NCBI GenBank assembly: GCA_020721965.1
Contig: DYLS01000019.1
Coordinates: 1-41,401 of the forward strand
DNA length: 41,401 bases
Direction: 5' to 3'
From: Blastopirellula marina
GTDB taxonomy: Bacteria > Planctomycetota > Planctomycetia > Pirellulales > Thermoguttaceae
Shown here: piece by piece, positions 7,816-19,000 of the stretch
Layout of the letters: every line of letters begins with the position of its first letter
How positions within the stretch are numbered: the first letter of the stretch is position 1
Notes under the pieces: model-generated
Told to the model about the DNA's origin: nothing
The model's input: the letters and a program-made list of their open reading frames with translations, nothing else
Database searches by the model: none
Position numbers and translations under genes: made by a program

Positions 7816-9066
7816 ATGAGACGACGTGTCGTAGTAACGGGAATGGGCGTGGTGACACCTCTCGGCTGCAAAGTCGATGAGCTGTGGGCCAGGCTTTGTC
7901 GTGGCGAGAGCGGCGTTCGGCCGATCGAGGGGTTCGATGTCTCCATCTTCAAGGTGAGATTTGGGGGCGAGATTCAGAATTGGAATCCGGTAGAATACCT
8001 CGATTCCAAGGAGCAGAAGCGGATCGACCGATTTGCTCAATACGCGCTCGTTGCGGCAACCGATGCGATACGCGAGTCCGGGCTGGATTTTGCCAAAGAG
8101 GACCGGCGGCGGTGTGCCAGCGTTATCGGCTCTGGCGTGGGCGGATTGGGCGAGATCGAGGCCCAGTTTCGCCGCTTGCTGGAAAAAGGCCCCGAACGGG
8201 TGTCGGCCTTCACGATTCCGAAAATGATGCTCAACGCGGCCGCCGGTTGTGTGTCGATTCAATTCGGCCTGAAGGGACCGGCCTACGGCGTGGTAACGGC
8301 CTGCGCCAGCGCCTCCAACGCCGTGGTTGAGGCGATCAAGGAGATTGAATCCGGCGATATGGACGTCGTGATCACCGGCGGGAGCGAAGCCGCCGTCACG
8401 CCCCTGGGGATCGCAGGTTTCGCGGCCATGAAGGCGCTGTCGGAACGCAACGACGATCCGCAACGGGCCAGTCGCCCCTTTGACCGGGATCGGGATGGAT
8501 TTGTGCTTAGCGAGGGAGCGGGCATTGTGGTGCTGGAGGAGTACGAGCACGCGCGCAAGCGAGGCGCCCCCATCCTGGCTGAAATGCTGGGCTATGGCGT
8601 TTCCTCTGATGCCGGACACATCACGCAACCGGACGAAAACGGAGTTGGCGCCGCCAGCGCCATGACCGATGCCCTGAAATCGGCCGGTTTAGCAAAGGAT
8701 CAAATCGACTACATCAATGCTCACGGGACTAGCACCCCGTTGGGGGATGTTGCCGAAACGGTGGCCATGAAGGCTGTGTTCGGCGAGTATGCCCATTCCG
8801 TACCCATTTCCAGTACGAAGAGCCAGCTCGGGCATCTTCTGGGGGCCAGTGGTGGCGTGGAACTGGTCATCTCGATTTTGGCCATTCGCAATGGTGTAAT
8901 ACCGCCCACGATCAACTTGGAGAATCCCGATCCTGCTTGCGATCTGGACTACACCGCCAATGTTGCCCGCGAGCGGCGGGTCCGGATAGCGATGTCCAAC
9001 AGTTTCGGCTTCGGCGGCCATAATGTTTCGCTGATCGTGGGCGAATTGCAAAATGGCTCACGTTGA
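7816..9066 (+). CDS. fabF: 3-oxoacyl-ACP synthase II
   Basis: 416 residues. This elongating condensing enzyme joins acyl-ACP with malonyl-ACP. The thiolase-fold Cys-His-His triad is visible: Cys in VVTACASASNA, His in NAHGTSTPLGD, and His in KSQLGHLLGASGG. The ending SNSFGFGGHN is diagnostic of FabF. The start is taken at ATG 7816 because MRRRVVVTGMG matches the family; GTG 7804 would add four residues, and neither has a strong ribosome site. It closes the fab block; fabH, plsX, fabZ and accB are not in the window. It is followed by 195 nt without a gene and convergent ptsI. Confidence 0.96.
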   Translation: MRRRVVVTGMGVVTPLGCKVDELWARLCRGESGVRPIEGFDVSIFKVRFGGEIQNWNPVEYLDSKEQKRIDRFAQYALVAATDAIRESGLDFAKEDRRRCASVIGSGVGGLGEIEAQFRRLLEKGPERVSAFTIPKMMLNAAAGCVSIQFGLKGPAYGVVTACASASNAVVEAIKEIESGDMDVVITGGSEAAVTPLGIAGFAAMKALSERNDDPQRASRPFDRDRDGFVLSEGAGIVVLEEYEHARKRGAPILAEMLGYGVSSDAGHITQPDENGVGAASAMTDALKSAGLAKDQIDYINAHGTSTPLGDVAETVAMKAVFGEYAHSVPISSTKSQLGHLLGASGGVELVISILAIRNGVIPPTINLENPDPACDLDYTANVARERRVRIAMSNSFGFGGHNVSLIVGELQNGSR

Positions 9067-9261
9067 TTCGCACCCAGAAAGATGAATGTACCCCACTCCC
9101 TGATGCCTTGCGCAGTGTACGCTTGTCGCCATGCGCTGACCGTCTGGGGTATGTAGGGGTGAGCTTTCACGCCGCTGAGCGGTTCCCGACGCCTGGCGTG
9201 TCGATGCGGATTCTTGTTCACAAGCCAATCGCACGGGCTGGAGGAGGCACGCCGATCGTGG

Positions 9262-11025
9262 CTATGGGAGTCGGCTGAACTCGGGTAGGATACTTACCAA
9301 CTCTTCACGCAGGTATGCCCGAATGTCGCGAGCGTTTTCCATTTCCATCGCTCTCTTCGCGACCATTCGGCACTGGGCGACCGTCACGCTGCGGCAGACC
9401 TTCTTGATTTCGAGGATCGCTCCCGCCGTGACACTGAACTGCCGCAGCCCCAATCCGATCAAGAGCATGGTGTAAATGGGGCTACTGCTCATCTGGCCGC
9501 ACAAACCTACCGGCACCCCATGTTCCTGCGCCGTCGCCAACGCTTGGGATAGCAGCCGAATCAAAGCCGGCTCGGCCGCGTTGTACAACGACACCACCGC
9601 ACGGTTCGTGCGGTCGACAGCCATTGTGTACTGGAGGAGATCGTTGGTACCGATGCTGATGAAGTCCACTTCCGGGAGGAAACGATCGAGCATAACCACC
9701 GTCGAGGGGACTTCGACCATCATTCCAATCGGGATTTCGCGGCGAAAAGGGATACCGGCTTCAGCCAGTTCCTCCATGACATCTGCCACGACGAATTTGG
9801 CTTGCCTCAACTCGGCAAGCGTGGCGATCAGGGGGAACATGATCTCGACCCTGCCGAGCGCCGAGGCTCGCAGGATTGCGCGGAGTTGCGATCGAAACAG
9901 AGGAAGATGGCGCAAGGCCAGTCGTATGCTGCGCAATCCGAGGCATGGGTTACTTTCGGTTTCCCAGCCCAACTGGCGTGGCAACCATTCGTGCGGGACT
10001 TTGTCGGCCCCCAAATCGAAGGTTCGGACGGTTACCGGGCGATCACCCATGCTCCGAATGACTTGGCAATAGGCTTGATAATGTTCCTCTTCTTGGGGTA
10101 ATGTCGATCGTCCCAGATAGAGAAACTCTGTCCGGTACAAGCCGATTCCTTCAGCGCCTTGTTCCAGGCAGGTTTCGGCCTCTTGTGGAAATTCGATGTT
10201 GCCCAGCAGGTGGATTCGCGTGCCATCCCGCGTTTCTGCCGGCAGACCCCGAAGATCGCGAAGCTCGACCTGTAACGCCGCGATGGCCCGAGATTGCGCC
10301 CGATACTCCTCCAACGTCACGTTGTCGGGACTGACGATGACGAGCCCGCGATCACCATCGACGATGATGGTATCGCCGCCGGATACCTCACCGAGAAACG
10401 GACCGGTACCCACAACTGCGGGGATGCCTAGCCCTTGCGCAACGATGGCCGTGTGTCCCCCGGGTCCGCCGGTCTCAGTCACAAAGCCTTGCACAAACCG
10501 GCGGTCCAACCTCGCCGTCTCACTCGGTGTCAGATTGGCGGCCAAGACCACGACGGGAGATTGCAACTCGAAGACCTCGCGGTGCGGTTGGCCCAGGAGG
10601 GATCGCAGAAGGAGTCTTTCGATGTCGTACACATCGTTGACTCGCTCTGCGAAGTTGGGATTGGGTAGGCGACGAAAAACGTCGGCGTAGCGTCGCAGCA
10701 CTCGGCTGACCGCGCGCTCGGGGGCATGGTGCCTTTCACGAATGAGGCTCTCGATGTCCTCCCTCAGCTTTGCGTCCTGCAAAATCTCGAGGTGGGCGTT
10801 GAAGATGGAACCGGATCGCTGTCCCAGTTCCCGAATGACGGCATCTCTTTGGCGGGACAATTCGCCAACGGCGCTTTCCAAAGCCTCACGGAACCGCCGA
10901 ATTTCTTCCTCCACCGCCGTACCTTCGATGAGGTGATCCGGTACGTCGAATGTCTCACGTCCCAAAACCATCGCCTCGCCGATGGCGATTCCCGAGGAGA
11001 CGGCGATTCCCTGGAGACGCAGCAT
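9262..11025 (-). CDS. ptsI: Phosphoenolpyruvate-protein phosphotransferase (PTS enzyme I)
   Basis: 587 residues, full length. Enzyme I takes phosphate from PEP onto a His and passes it to HPr. The phospho-His is His191 in GGPGGHTAIVAQGLG; the usual residue before it is Ser or Thr, here Gly. The PEP-binding barrel follows, with GIGLYRTEFLYL (about 293-304), the EI signature DFISIGTNDLLQYTMAVDR (454-472) and the active-site Cys509 in GLCGQMSSS. No GAF domain precedes it, so it is EI rather than EI-Ntr by architecture. ATG 11025 has AAGGA 11 nt upstream. It is the last gene of a leftward ptsN-ptsH-ptsI set, 83 nt after ptsH. Confidence 0.93.
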   Translation of the reverse strand: MLRLQGIAVSSGIAIGEAMVLGRETFDVPDHLIEGTAVEEEIRRFREALESAVGELSRQRDAVIRELGQRSGSIFNAHLEILQDAKLREDIESLIRERHHAPERAVSRVLRRYADVFRRLPNPNFAERVNDVYDIERLLLRSLLGQPHREVFELQSPVVVLAANLTPSETARLDRRFVQGFVTETGGPGGHTAIVAQGLGIPAVVGTGPFLGEVSGGDTIIVDGDRGLVIVSPDNVTLEEYRAQSRAIAALQVELRDLRGLPAETRDGTRIHLLGNIEFPQEAETCLEQGAEGIGLYRTEFLYLGRSTLPQEEEHYQAYCQVIRSMGDRPVTVRTFDLGADKVPHEWLPRQLGWETESNPCLGLRSIRLALRHLPLFRSQLRAILRASALGRVEIMFPLIATLAELRQAKFVVADVMEELAEAGIPFRREIPIGMMVEVPSTVVMLDRFLPEVDFISIGTNDLLQYTMAVDRTNRAVVSLYNAAEPALIRLLSQALATAQEHGVPVGLCGQMSSSPIYTMLLIGLGLRQFSVTAGAILEIKKVCRSVTVAQCRMVAKRAMEMENARDIRAYLREELVSILPEFSRLP

Positions 11026-11108
11026 TCTGACTCGATTCCTTCTGAGAGCGATGGTATCGAGGCCACGCAGCTTCCGCGGTAGGGATGCCTTGGGAGTTCC
11101 ACGGGAGA

Positions 11109-11519
11109 CTATGCATGGGATTCGTGTTCCGAATCCGGAGCGAACTCCTCCTCGAGAAACTTACGGTGAGCAAGCAGTTCGAGCGATTGCAAGAGTTCCT
11201 CGGCGTCGGGACCCTCGGCCTCGGCCAACACTTCGTCCCCCTGGAGGGCGCACAGGCTAAGCATATCCAAGACGCTCGTCCCGTCGGCTATATCGTGGAT
11301 TTCTTCTCTCGCTTTGCCATCTTCGCTAATTTTCCGTAGCAGTAGACGGCTCTGTGAGTTCAAAACCAGTTTACGAACCAGCGTGGCGGCCCGAGCGTGC
11401 AGCCCTGCCCGGTTGATAATTCGGATCGTGCGTCGAACCTTAGAGTTCGGCTTTTGCTCTTCCCGCGGATCCGTCTGCATGACCAACGTGCCTAAGCTAC
11501 GGCTATGCGTGGGCGACAT
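11109..11519 (-). CDS. ptsH: HPr-like phosphocarrier protein with N- and C-terminal extensions
   Basis: 136 residues from the chosen ATG at 11519 (GGGA 7 nt upstream); HPr is normally about 85-90. The HPr core runs from residue 28 to ~117. The phospho-His is His41 in NRAGLHARAATLV, and TSVLDMLSL places Ser82 at the position of the regulatory Ser46 of Gram-positive HPr, so control by an HPr kinase is possible, though none is in the window. Extra pieces are a polar N-terminus (~27 residues) and an acidic tail. ATG 11480 is an alternative start but has a poor ribosome site. It shuttles phosphate from EI to EIIA(Ntr). Confidence 0.9.
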   Translation of the reverse strand: MSPTHSRSLGTLVMQTDPREEQKPNSKVRRTIRIINRAGLHARAATLVRKLVLNSQSRLLLRKISEDGKAREEIHDIADGTSVLDMLSLCALQGDEVLAEAEGPDAEELLQSLELLAHRKFLEEEFAPDSEHESHA

Positions 11520-11805
11520 AAGAAAATCCCTGTCCGATCCAAGAAACAAGAAAGATGGGTTGCTCCTCGCAACCCGCTCTTCCCCTTCGGACAAGCAATG
11601 CCGCTAAGCATGTTCGCGTAAAATGGAAGCCTGTTCATTCAAAATGGATTTTCAATGCTTGTACGCCTACAAGTCGGTTTGCATTCAGGGAACGAACAGA
11701 CGCCATTTCGCCACGAAACTCCATTCTATTGTAAAACTGTAGTGGATGCCAGAAACGTTGCCCCCCGCATTTGAAACTTGGACCGCTCGAAAAAGCCGCC
11801 CGTCG

Positions 11806-12285
11806 CTAGCCGGCGAATTTCCCTTGGTCAGCCTCTTCCAGCAATTGCCAGACTTCATCCGCAGATCTCGCCGTCTTCAAAAAACGCGAAAAACGGTCAT
11901 GGTGAAGTTGTCGGGTGATGTATTCCAATGCCCGCAAATGGAGGCCAGGCTGATCGAGCGGAGAAATCACTAAAAAAAGTGAGTGGACTTTTTCACCGTC
12001 TAGTGCATCAAAATCCACTCCCTGTGGGCTGATCGCAACGGTGGCGATCAGGCGATCGATGCTGGCGTGCTTGGTGTGCGGAACCGCCACGCCGTGACCG
12101 ATTCCGGTGCTTCCCTCCTCTTCGCGGCGAACGATAGCCCGCACGATATCCTCCAATTGATCCTCGGCTAAGGCTCCCGCTTGCACCAAGGCTTGGCACA
12201 TCTCACGGATGATGGCCTCCTTGCTGTCGTCGACGTCAAAGTCGACCAGAATAGCATCCCGGACGATGAATTCGCTGAATTTCAT
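11806..12285 (-). CDS. ptsN: PTS EIIA(Ntr)-type regulatory protein
   Basis: 159 residues, a single EIIA domain of the fructose/Ntr type. The phospho-acceptor is His70 in GIGHGVAVPHTKH. There is no EIIB, EIIC or HPr domain attached, and no PTS permease gene in the window, so a regulatory role in a nitrogen-PTS-like relay is more likely than sugar uptake; this is inference. The ATG at 12285 has an excellent GGGAGGG site 5 nt upstream. It is the first gene of the leftward set, with 286 nt before ptsH, so ptsH-ptsI may also have their own promoter. Confidence 0.9.
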   Translation of the reverse strand: MKFSEFIVRDAILVDFDVDDSKEAIIREMCQALVQAGALAEDQLEDIVRAIVRREEEGSTGIGHGVAVPHTKHASIDRLIATVAISPQGVDFDALDGEKVHSLFLVISPLDQPGLHLRALEYITRQLHHDRFSRFLKTARSADEVWQLLEEADQGKFAG

Positions 12286-13037
12286 TCATCCCTCCCCTTG
12301 AAGTTTGTAGGAGAATCGAAGGGGTTGCGATAGAGTTTCCGATTCTGTTGGCAGTGATGCACCCGCACACGGTCTCACGAGGACCACGCAATGCGCTCTC
12401 CGGTTGCAAGTACCGTTGTAAGTGTTGCCACAGTAGGCCGACAGGTCAGAGCTTAGCCGGGCGAGGCCAGTCTCACCCACGCTGTCGTTCCGTCACAAGG
12501 CCAAATCCTAAGTTTAGCACGCCGTCGCGTGAGCCACAATTAGCCCGCCGACTGGCCTGCACGGCAGCCGCCGACGGAACGCCTCTTCCGAGACCTGATC
12601 GGTATCGCATCCAGGCGACCGCGCTGGCTGATCCGCGCAGCCACCGCTCCGCGTGGACGTTCTTTCTGGCATTGTTTGCCAATGTGTCCAGGCAACGAAT
12701 CTTCCCCAAAGTTAGTGAGAAGTCGCCAAGACTGCCTACTCAAGAGAGGGGGGGGATGGGTGAATTCTTGCCAATTTTGCGCGGATCGCCGTGCTTGACT
12801 ATTGACATCCCTGTTTTTCGTGCTTATATATGTTGCATAGCCTGCGCAATGGGTAATAACGGAACAGCCCTTATCTTCTGCATGACGCCCGCAGGTAGCA
12901 AGGTTCGCCAGCAAGAGTTTGAGTTCATCTTCGAGGGCATTCTACTTTTCCCGGCGTCATTTCCAAGCAGAACATTTGCCGCCGGTCGGGTTCATCGCCA
13001 TTTTTTCGTCTTCGGCACATCAGAGGAGATTCTTGCC
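12286..13037. other. Divergent intergenic region ptsN / giant surface protein
   Basis: About 750 nt between the leftward ptsN and the rightward giant gene. An open frame continues upstream of the giant gene's start to 12348, but its composition is not protein-like and the signal-type N-terminus begins only at 13038. The region holds a good promoter candidate (listed separately) about 208 nt before the start, implying a long leader. I see no riboswitch class that I recognise. Confidence 0.6.
12802..12830 (+). promoter_or_regulatory. Sigma70-type promoter candidate for the giant gene
   Basis: TTGACA at 12802-12807 and TATATA at 12825-12830 are separated by exactly 17 bp, the optimal spacing. 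A transcript would start near 12837 and leave a leader of about 200 nt before the ATG at 13038. Confidence 0.55.
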
Positions 13038-16000
13038 ATGCGGCTTAGCAGTATCTTTGGTCGTCGTTGGCGTTTGGCTACTCAATTCGGGCCGTCACGG
13101 AGATCAATCTTTACGGGACGATCCCAACGGCGAACGCGGGGCCTGGCCCTGGAGCCTCTGGAGCATCGGCGCCTTCTCAGCGTAGTCTCGATATCCGCGG
13201 ACGACCTGGGAGGGAATGGTTCCAACAACACGTTGGCGGACGAATTTCGGCTAGTTCGTAACGGCGGCAACCTCGAAGTTTTCATAGACGGGAATCTTTC
13301 CCAAAGCCTGAGCCTGGCAACGCTGGATGGAGTCAGTATTGCCGGATCGAGCGATACCGACACTGTTGTGATTGACCTGTCGGGCGGCTTATTTACTCTC
13401 GTGAGTGGCATTTTGTTCGATGGCGAGCAATTGGGACCCAATACGACGCCGAACGACACTCTTGTTCTCACGGGTGATCCGGGAACAACCGTCGGCCGAG
13501 TTGGCTACTTTTCAGGGCCAAATCTGGGCGATGGCAGCGATGACGGGTTGGTTTTGATCGACCCTGGTGACAGTGCAGGTGCCGGCGTGAGCGGGGTGCT
13601 CAACGGAGATGAACTTTCTGTCCGGTTTTTTAACCTCCAGCCGGTAATCGATACGGTCCCTGCTACCCAGCTCGATATCTTTGCCACGAACGCCAGCGAA
13701 ACGATTTCCGTCGTCAATGGACCGATTTATGGTGGCGACCAGACCGCGACCGTGAGCGCGGCCACGTTCGAAAGCTACTCCTTTGCTAATAAAAAGAACG
13801 TCACGGTCAATGCCCTGGACGGTTCGGACACGTTCGTTTTGAACTACTCGGTCCAGGTTCCGAGCTTGGAATTGCTGGACCTGTATGGCAACGAATTGAC
13901 GAATGGTTTGTTGGAAAGCGACGATGCATTGGGCGAAACGTTCCAAATCTTGGCCACAGGGCCGGGCACCATCGCCAACCGGATGTTCGGTCAAAATGGT
14001 GCAGACGTGTACACCAACAGCGCGACAAAGTTGCTCGATGCTCTGCAAAGCGACGTGCAGATGTACGGGCAGGCGGGAAACTCGATCATCGATCTCTCCG
14101 ATGTCAACGACGCCAGCGGCGACGTAATTACGATCGAGGGCAACAAGATTGTCGGTGCGGCTCCCGCGGCAATTGAGGTCTTTTTCGCCACGATCGAGGA
14201 TGTCCGCTTTGAAGCCACTTCCGGCGATGATCAGATTACCATCCTGTCCACTTTTGCCCCCTTCCAGTATCGCATCTCTGGTGGGCCTGGCTCCGATGCG
14301 TTTAACGTTGGTTCTTATGACGCAGACCCATCGCCCGCCGTCTCGTTGGCTTGGGCACCGTACGGCACTGGCGTGAACACGATTGGGCAAATCAAAGGTG
14401 CGCTGACCATTGTGCCGGGACCCGCGTCGGACAGCGGTACCGACACATTGTACGTGGACGACTCCGGGGGACTGGCTGGCTATGGCGGGGCGATGATTAA
14501 CGACGCAGCGGGCGGTGCGGTGTTGACTCGCACCACGACGCTGTTGGGGTTCGACGCGGCCGCGGACATCAAGTACGAATACACGCCCGGCGGTTCCGAA
14601 CTGGAGAATCTTTTCATCCACACGTCGCAGGCGGCGGACAATTTGGTGGTCAATACCACGTCAGCGCAAAATACGGAGATCAACCTCGGGGCAGGTGATG
14701 ATTTCGTCGTAATCGCTGGCGACTACCTCAGCGGCGCGAACGTTTTCAAAGGTGGTGATGACGCTGATACGATTTGGCTCAATACGTTGAACGACCTTGG
14801 CCACTGGTCGGTCTTGCCTTTGAGCCAAATTGAGATTGAAGGCAATAATCCGGCTGGAACCTTGGCCGGCGGGGACGTGGTTTCTGTACGCGAGCTGGGG
14901 GCCGGAGTTCCACGATCGCTCGGTTTCGATTATTCGGGAACCGGTGACGTAGTTTTGACAGGTCTTGCCTTGCCCGTCGACATCCGCACGGCGGAAGTGG
15001 TGGAATACCTGGGTGGCTCGGCAAATGACGACAGCCTGAGCGTTACGGGTACCGTCGCTGATGACCTGATCACCGTCGCGCCGTTGAGTGGCGACGGGGC
15101 GCGGGTCTTTCTGGGCGGCGATCCGTGGGACGGACCGGCGGCTGACGGGGACTTCTTCGATCAATATCCTGGCGTGGCGGGTGGCGGGGCTGGCCCCGAT
15201 CTGCACCTCTCGGGAGCGGCCGATCTGTACGTCGATGCCGCTGGCGGGACTGCCAATCGCCTTTATTTCTATGCCCCCAGCGAGGCTGATTTCGCCGACG
15301 GCCCCTCGGTGGTCGTGCCGGGTCTTGGCACGGGAAACGCATACGATCAAATCTCGGTGACGGATTCGGCGGTCAGTGTATGGAATAACTCGGTGGGCGG
15401 ACTGCTGCCAATCTCGTTCAACTCCGCGGCCTTGGTGCAGGCCAACCCGACCGACCGCGGACTCGTTGTAAACGCCGGCTTTGAGGCCTCCCCGGATGTC
15501 GGCGGTCTGGCTGACGATATTGACGTGACGCCATCCAGTCTCTTCGCCATCATGGTCAATGGTGGGAATCCCGTACCGACTTTCGCTCCAAACGGCGACC
15601 GGCTGCAATTCTCGGCTTTCGGGGACTTGGATATCTGGGCGGACAAAGGCGGCACGGTGAGCCTTGCCTATAGCGGCGGGGGAACCTTCCCTGTCGATTT
15701 CAGTTCCATCGAGGACCTCAGCCTTTTCGTGGGTGGCACCGTTAATCTGTACGGAGATAACAATGACCCCGGCGTCGATCAGAACGATCTTTTCGAGATC
15801 GTGGGCACCGGATACCAGTCATTCTCGCTATCGGTCAACGGTAGCCCGACGATCGAGCTTTCTGGTGTTACCGATTTGCATATCTTCGGCGATGACGCCT
15901 TGGGAACACCGAGCACTGGGTCGAACGATGTGGACACCCTCAATGTCACACCGTTTGCCGACAATTCGCCGACCGGCTGGGGTATCAACATCTCCTTTGA

Positions 16001-19000
16001 TGAGGGTAACCCAGTGGACGGTACCGGCGCCGTCCCCGATCCGATCATTTACAACGGCTTGCCGGGCATTTCCGAGAACATCGAGTTGGTGCCCACCGGT
16101 CCAGGGGACGGCCAGTTGCGAGTTACCAACGCCGCCGACGGATTGCTGATCACGGTGATCAATTACACGTCCAACACGGGCTTCATCATCAACGGTAATG
16201 ACGGCTCGGCAGGCGACACGGACGCCCTCGTCATTTCCGGCACCGATGGTGCGGACGACTTCATCGTCCAGAATGCCGATACCGTGGACGTGACGGGTAT
16301 TTTCAGTGTCGATTTCTCCAACTTCTCGGTCGTTACACTGCGAGGCCGGGCCGGTTTGGATAGCTTCACCGTTAATCCTGATAATCCGGAAATCATCATT
16401 GACGGCGGCGTGCCGGAAGGAAGCCTGCAATCGAACGGCGATCGTCTGACGGTGGTGACGGGCGGGGCGTCTTTCAGTATTATCCTCGGCCCCGAGGGCG
16501 ATCAGGGTACCGTTACGGTGACCGGAGAACAACCGATCTCCTTCGATCACTTGGAGACGCTGGAGATCGATGGCGTAGTGTACACACTGCCGGATTTGCA
16601 GGAACCGAACGACAGCCTGGATGGTGCCTCGGTCCTGGGTTCTCTCCCGCATCTGACCATCCAGGATCTGACGATTCACACCACGCAAGTGGGGACGACC
16701 AACGCCGACTACTTCCAAATCACGGCCCGGGATACGGGCGTCATGGTCGTCAACGTATTGTTCGAACGGGACGGCGTTGCGGGTAATTTGACGCTCGGTG
16801 AACTGGGGCTGGAGGTATTGGACGGCGCAGGCAATGTCGTTGCGACAGGTACGGCGACATCGCTTGGTGTCCAGGTCGCATTCCCGGTCGTTTCGCAAGA
16901 GCGTTATTACCTCCGCGTTTTCAGCACCGATAAGGATCCCAATACTTACACCTTGGAAGTCGAAAACTTTGCCGCGCCGATGCCGACCGCCGTTAGCTTG
17001 CACCCTGCCTTCGACACCGGCCGCGACGGAGTTGACGGCATCACGAATGCGGATAACCCCACGTTGCTGATTCAGGCCTGGTTGGCCGACTTCGCGGCGA
17101 AGGGGATTCCGGTATTGACCGCTGCTCAAGCCGCGGCGGGAACGCCGGGCGTGGCGGTGGAAGTCTTCATCAACGGTGTCAGCGCCGGTTTCGCTGACCC
17201 GTTCGGGCCGTCGAACAACGTCTTCTCGTTCGCGATGCCGGCCGGTTTGCTCGCGGCGGGTGTGCCGGGCGGCTACACCGGCTACCCCAACGCTCATGGT
17301 TGGATGAATTTCGTGAGCGCTGCCGTGCGGGTGTTCGACCCGCAGGTCGCACAGGCCACGGATGCACGGGAACTAGGCGTGCCAGCGGTGGTGACCTATG
17401 ACCCCAATACTCCCGATATTACCGTCGCTAGCCTGAGCCTCAATCCAGCGAGCGATAGCGGTATTGCGGGTGACGGGATCACGAAGGTCTCAGCCCCGAC
17501 GTTTGGCGGCGTGGCCGAGGCCAATGCCATCGTTCGCCTTTACGCTAATGGCCAGCTCGTGGGCCAGGCGGTGGCAGGCGCCGACCTGAGCGATGGTGTG
17601 GCAGGCAACGGCTTGGGGGCTTGGAGCATTACCAGCCAAAGTTTGGTGGACGGTGCGTACACGTTCGCCATCACCGAAGAAGACGTGGCGGGCAACGTAA
17701 CGAATATCGCGCAGAGCCCCACGGTTGCTCTGACGATCGATGCGACGCCACCTCAGATTCCCACGATCGACTTGCAAGATACGGATGACACGGGACGGTC
17801 CGATTTGGACAACGTGACGATCGGCGATCCGACGCAAACTCCGGGCGTGGTGGATGTCCGCATCTCGGCGGAGCCGGGGAGCACCGTCTGGGTGAAGGAC
17901 GGCGAGACTGTGATCGCGGCGTTCCTCTTTGACAACACCTTCGATTTGACGGACGGACTTGCGGACGGATTCGGTATCCTGACCATCGACTTCAACGCCA
18001 ACCAGCTCGCTTACAACATTCCTGCCCAAGGGCCGCACCCGCTGACCGTCGAATCGATCGATGTCGCAGGAAATGCCCGGCAATCCGAGCAGCTCTTGGT
18101 CACTGTCGATTTCACAGCCCCGGCCCCGCCGACAATCAATCTGGCCCCGTACAGCGACTCCGGTACGCCGGGCGATGGAGTTACCAACGTGTCGGCTCCG
18201 GCCTTCTATGGCTTTGCGGAGGCCAACGCCATCGTGCGCCTGTACGTGGATAACGGCAGTGGTCCGGTTCTTGCGGGATGGACGTATGCTCACTCCGACG
18301 AAAGCGACGGCAACCCAACGGATGGGCTTGGCCTATGGGAGATTACTTCCGAACCGTTGACTGATGAAGAGTACACGATTTGGGCGGAGGCCGAGGATCT
18401 GTCCGGCAACATCAGCGGTGAATCGGATCTCATCGGACTCGAAATAGACGCGACGCCGCCGCAGATTCCGACGATTGATCTCCAGGATGCTGATGACACC
18501 GGCTGGCACGACAAGGACAATGTGACCATTGGGGATCCGACGCAGACTCCGGGCGTGGTGGATGTCCGCATCTCGGCGGAGCCGGGGAGCACTGTTTACA
18601 TTAAAGACGGAAATACGATCGTCGATACGTTCGTGTTTGATGGGGCCTTCGATCTCACGGACGGTTTGGCCGATGGCTTCGGCATTCGGACAGTGGATTT
18701 CAACGCCAATCAGCTTGCGTTCAATATCCCTGCCCAGGGGCCGCACCCGCTGACCGTCGAATCTACCGATGTCGCAGGAAATGCCCGGCAATCCGAGCAG
18801 CTCTTGGTGACCGTGGATTATACCGCTCCGCTGACGCCCAGCTCACCCGACCTGTTGCCCAGCTCTGACAGCGGCGCCTTCGACAATGATAACGTTACCC
18901 GAATCAACGCTCCGGCCTTCCAAGGGGTCGGGGAGGCCAACACGCTGGTGCGCATCTGGGCAGAGGATGCGGCGGGGCAAATCCGCCTGGTGGGGCAGGG

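Noticed and set aside
12348-13037. Upstream extension of the giant open reading frame by 230 codons
   Set aside because: The sequence is not protein-like, contains the promoter candidate, and the ATG at 13038 has a strong ribosome site and begins a typical basic N-terminus leading to the LEPR-XLL motif.
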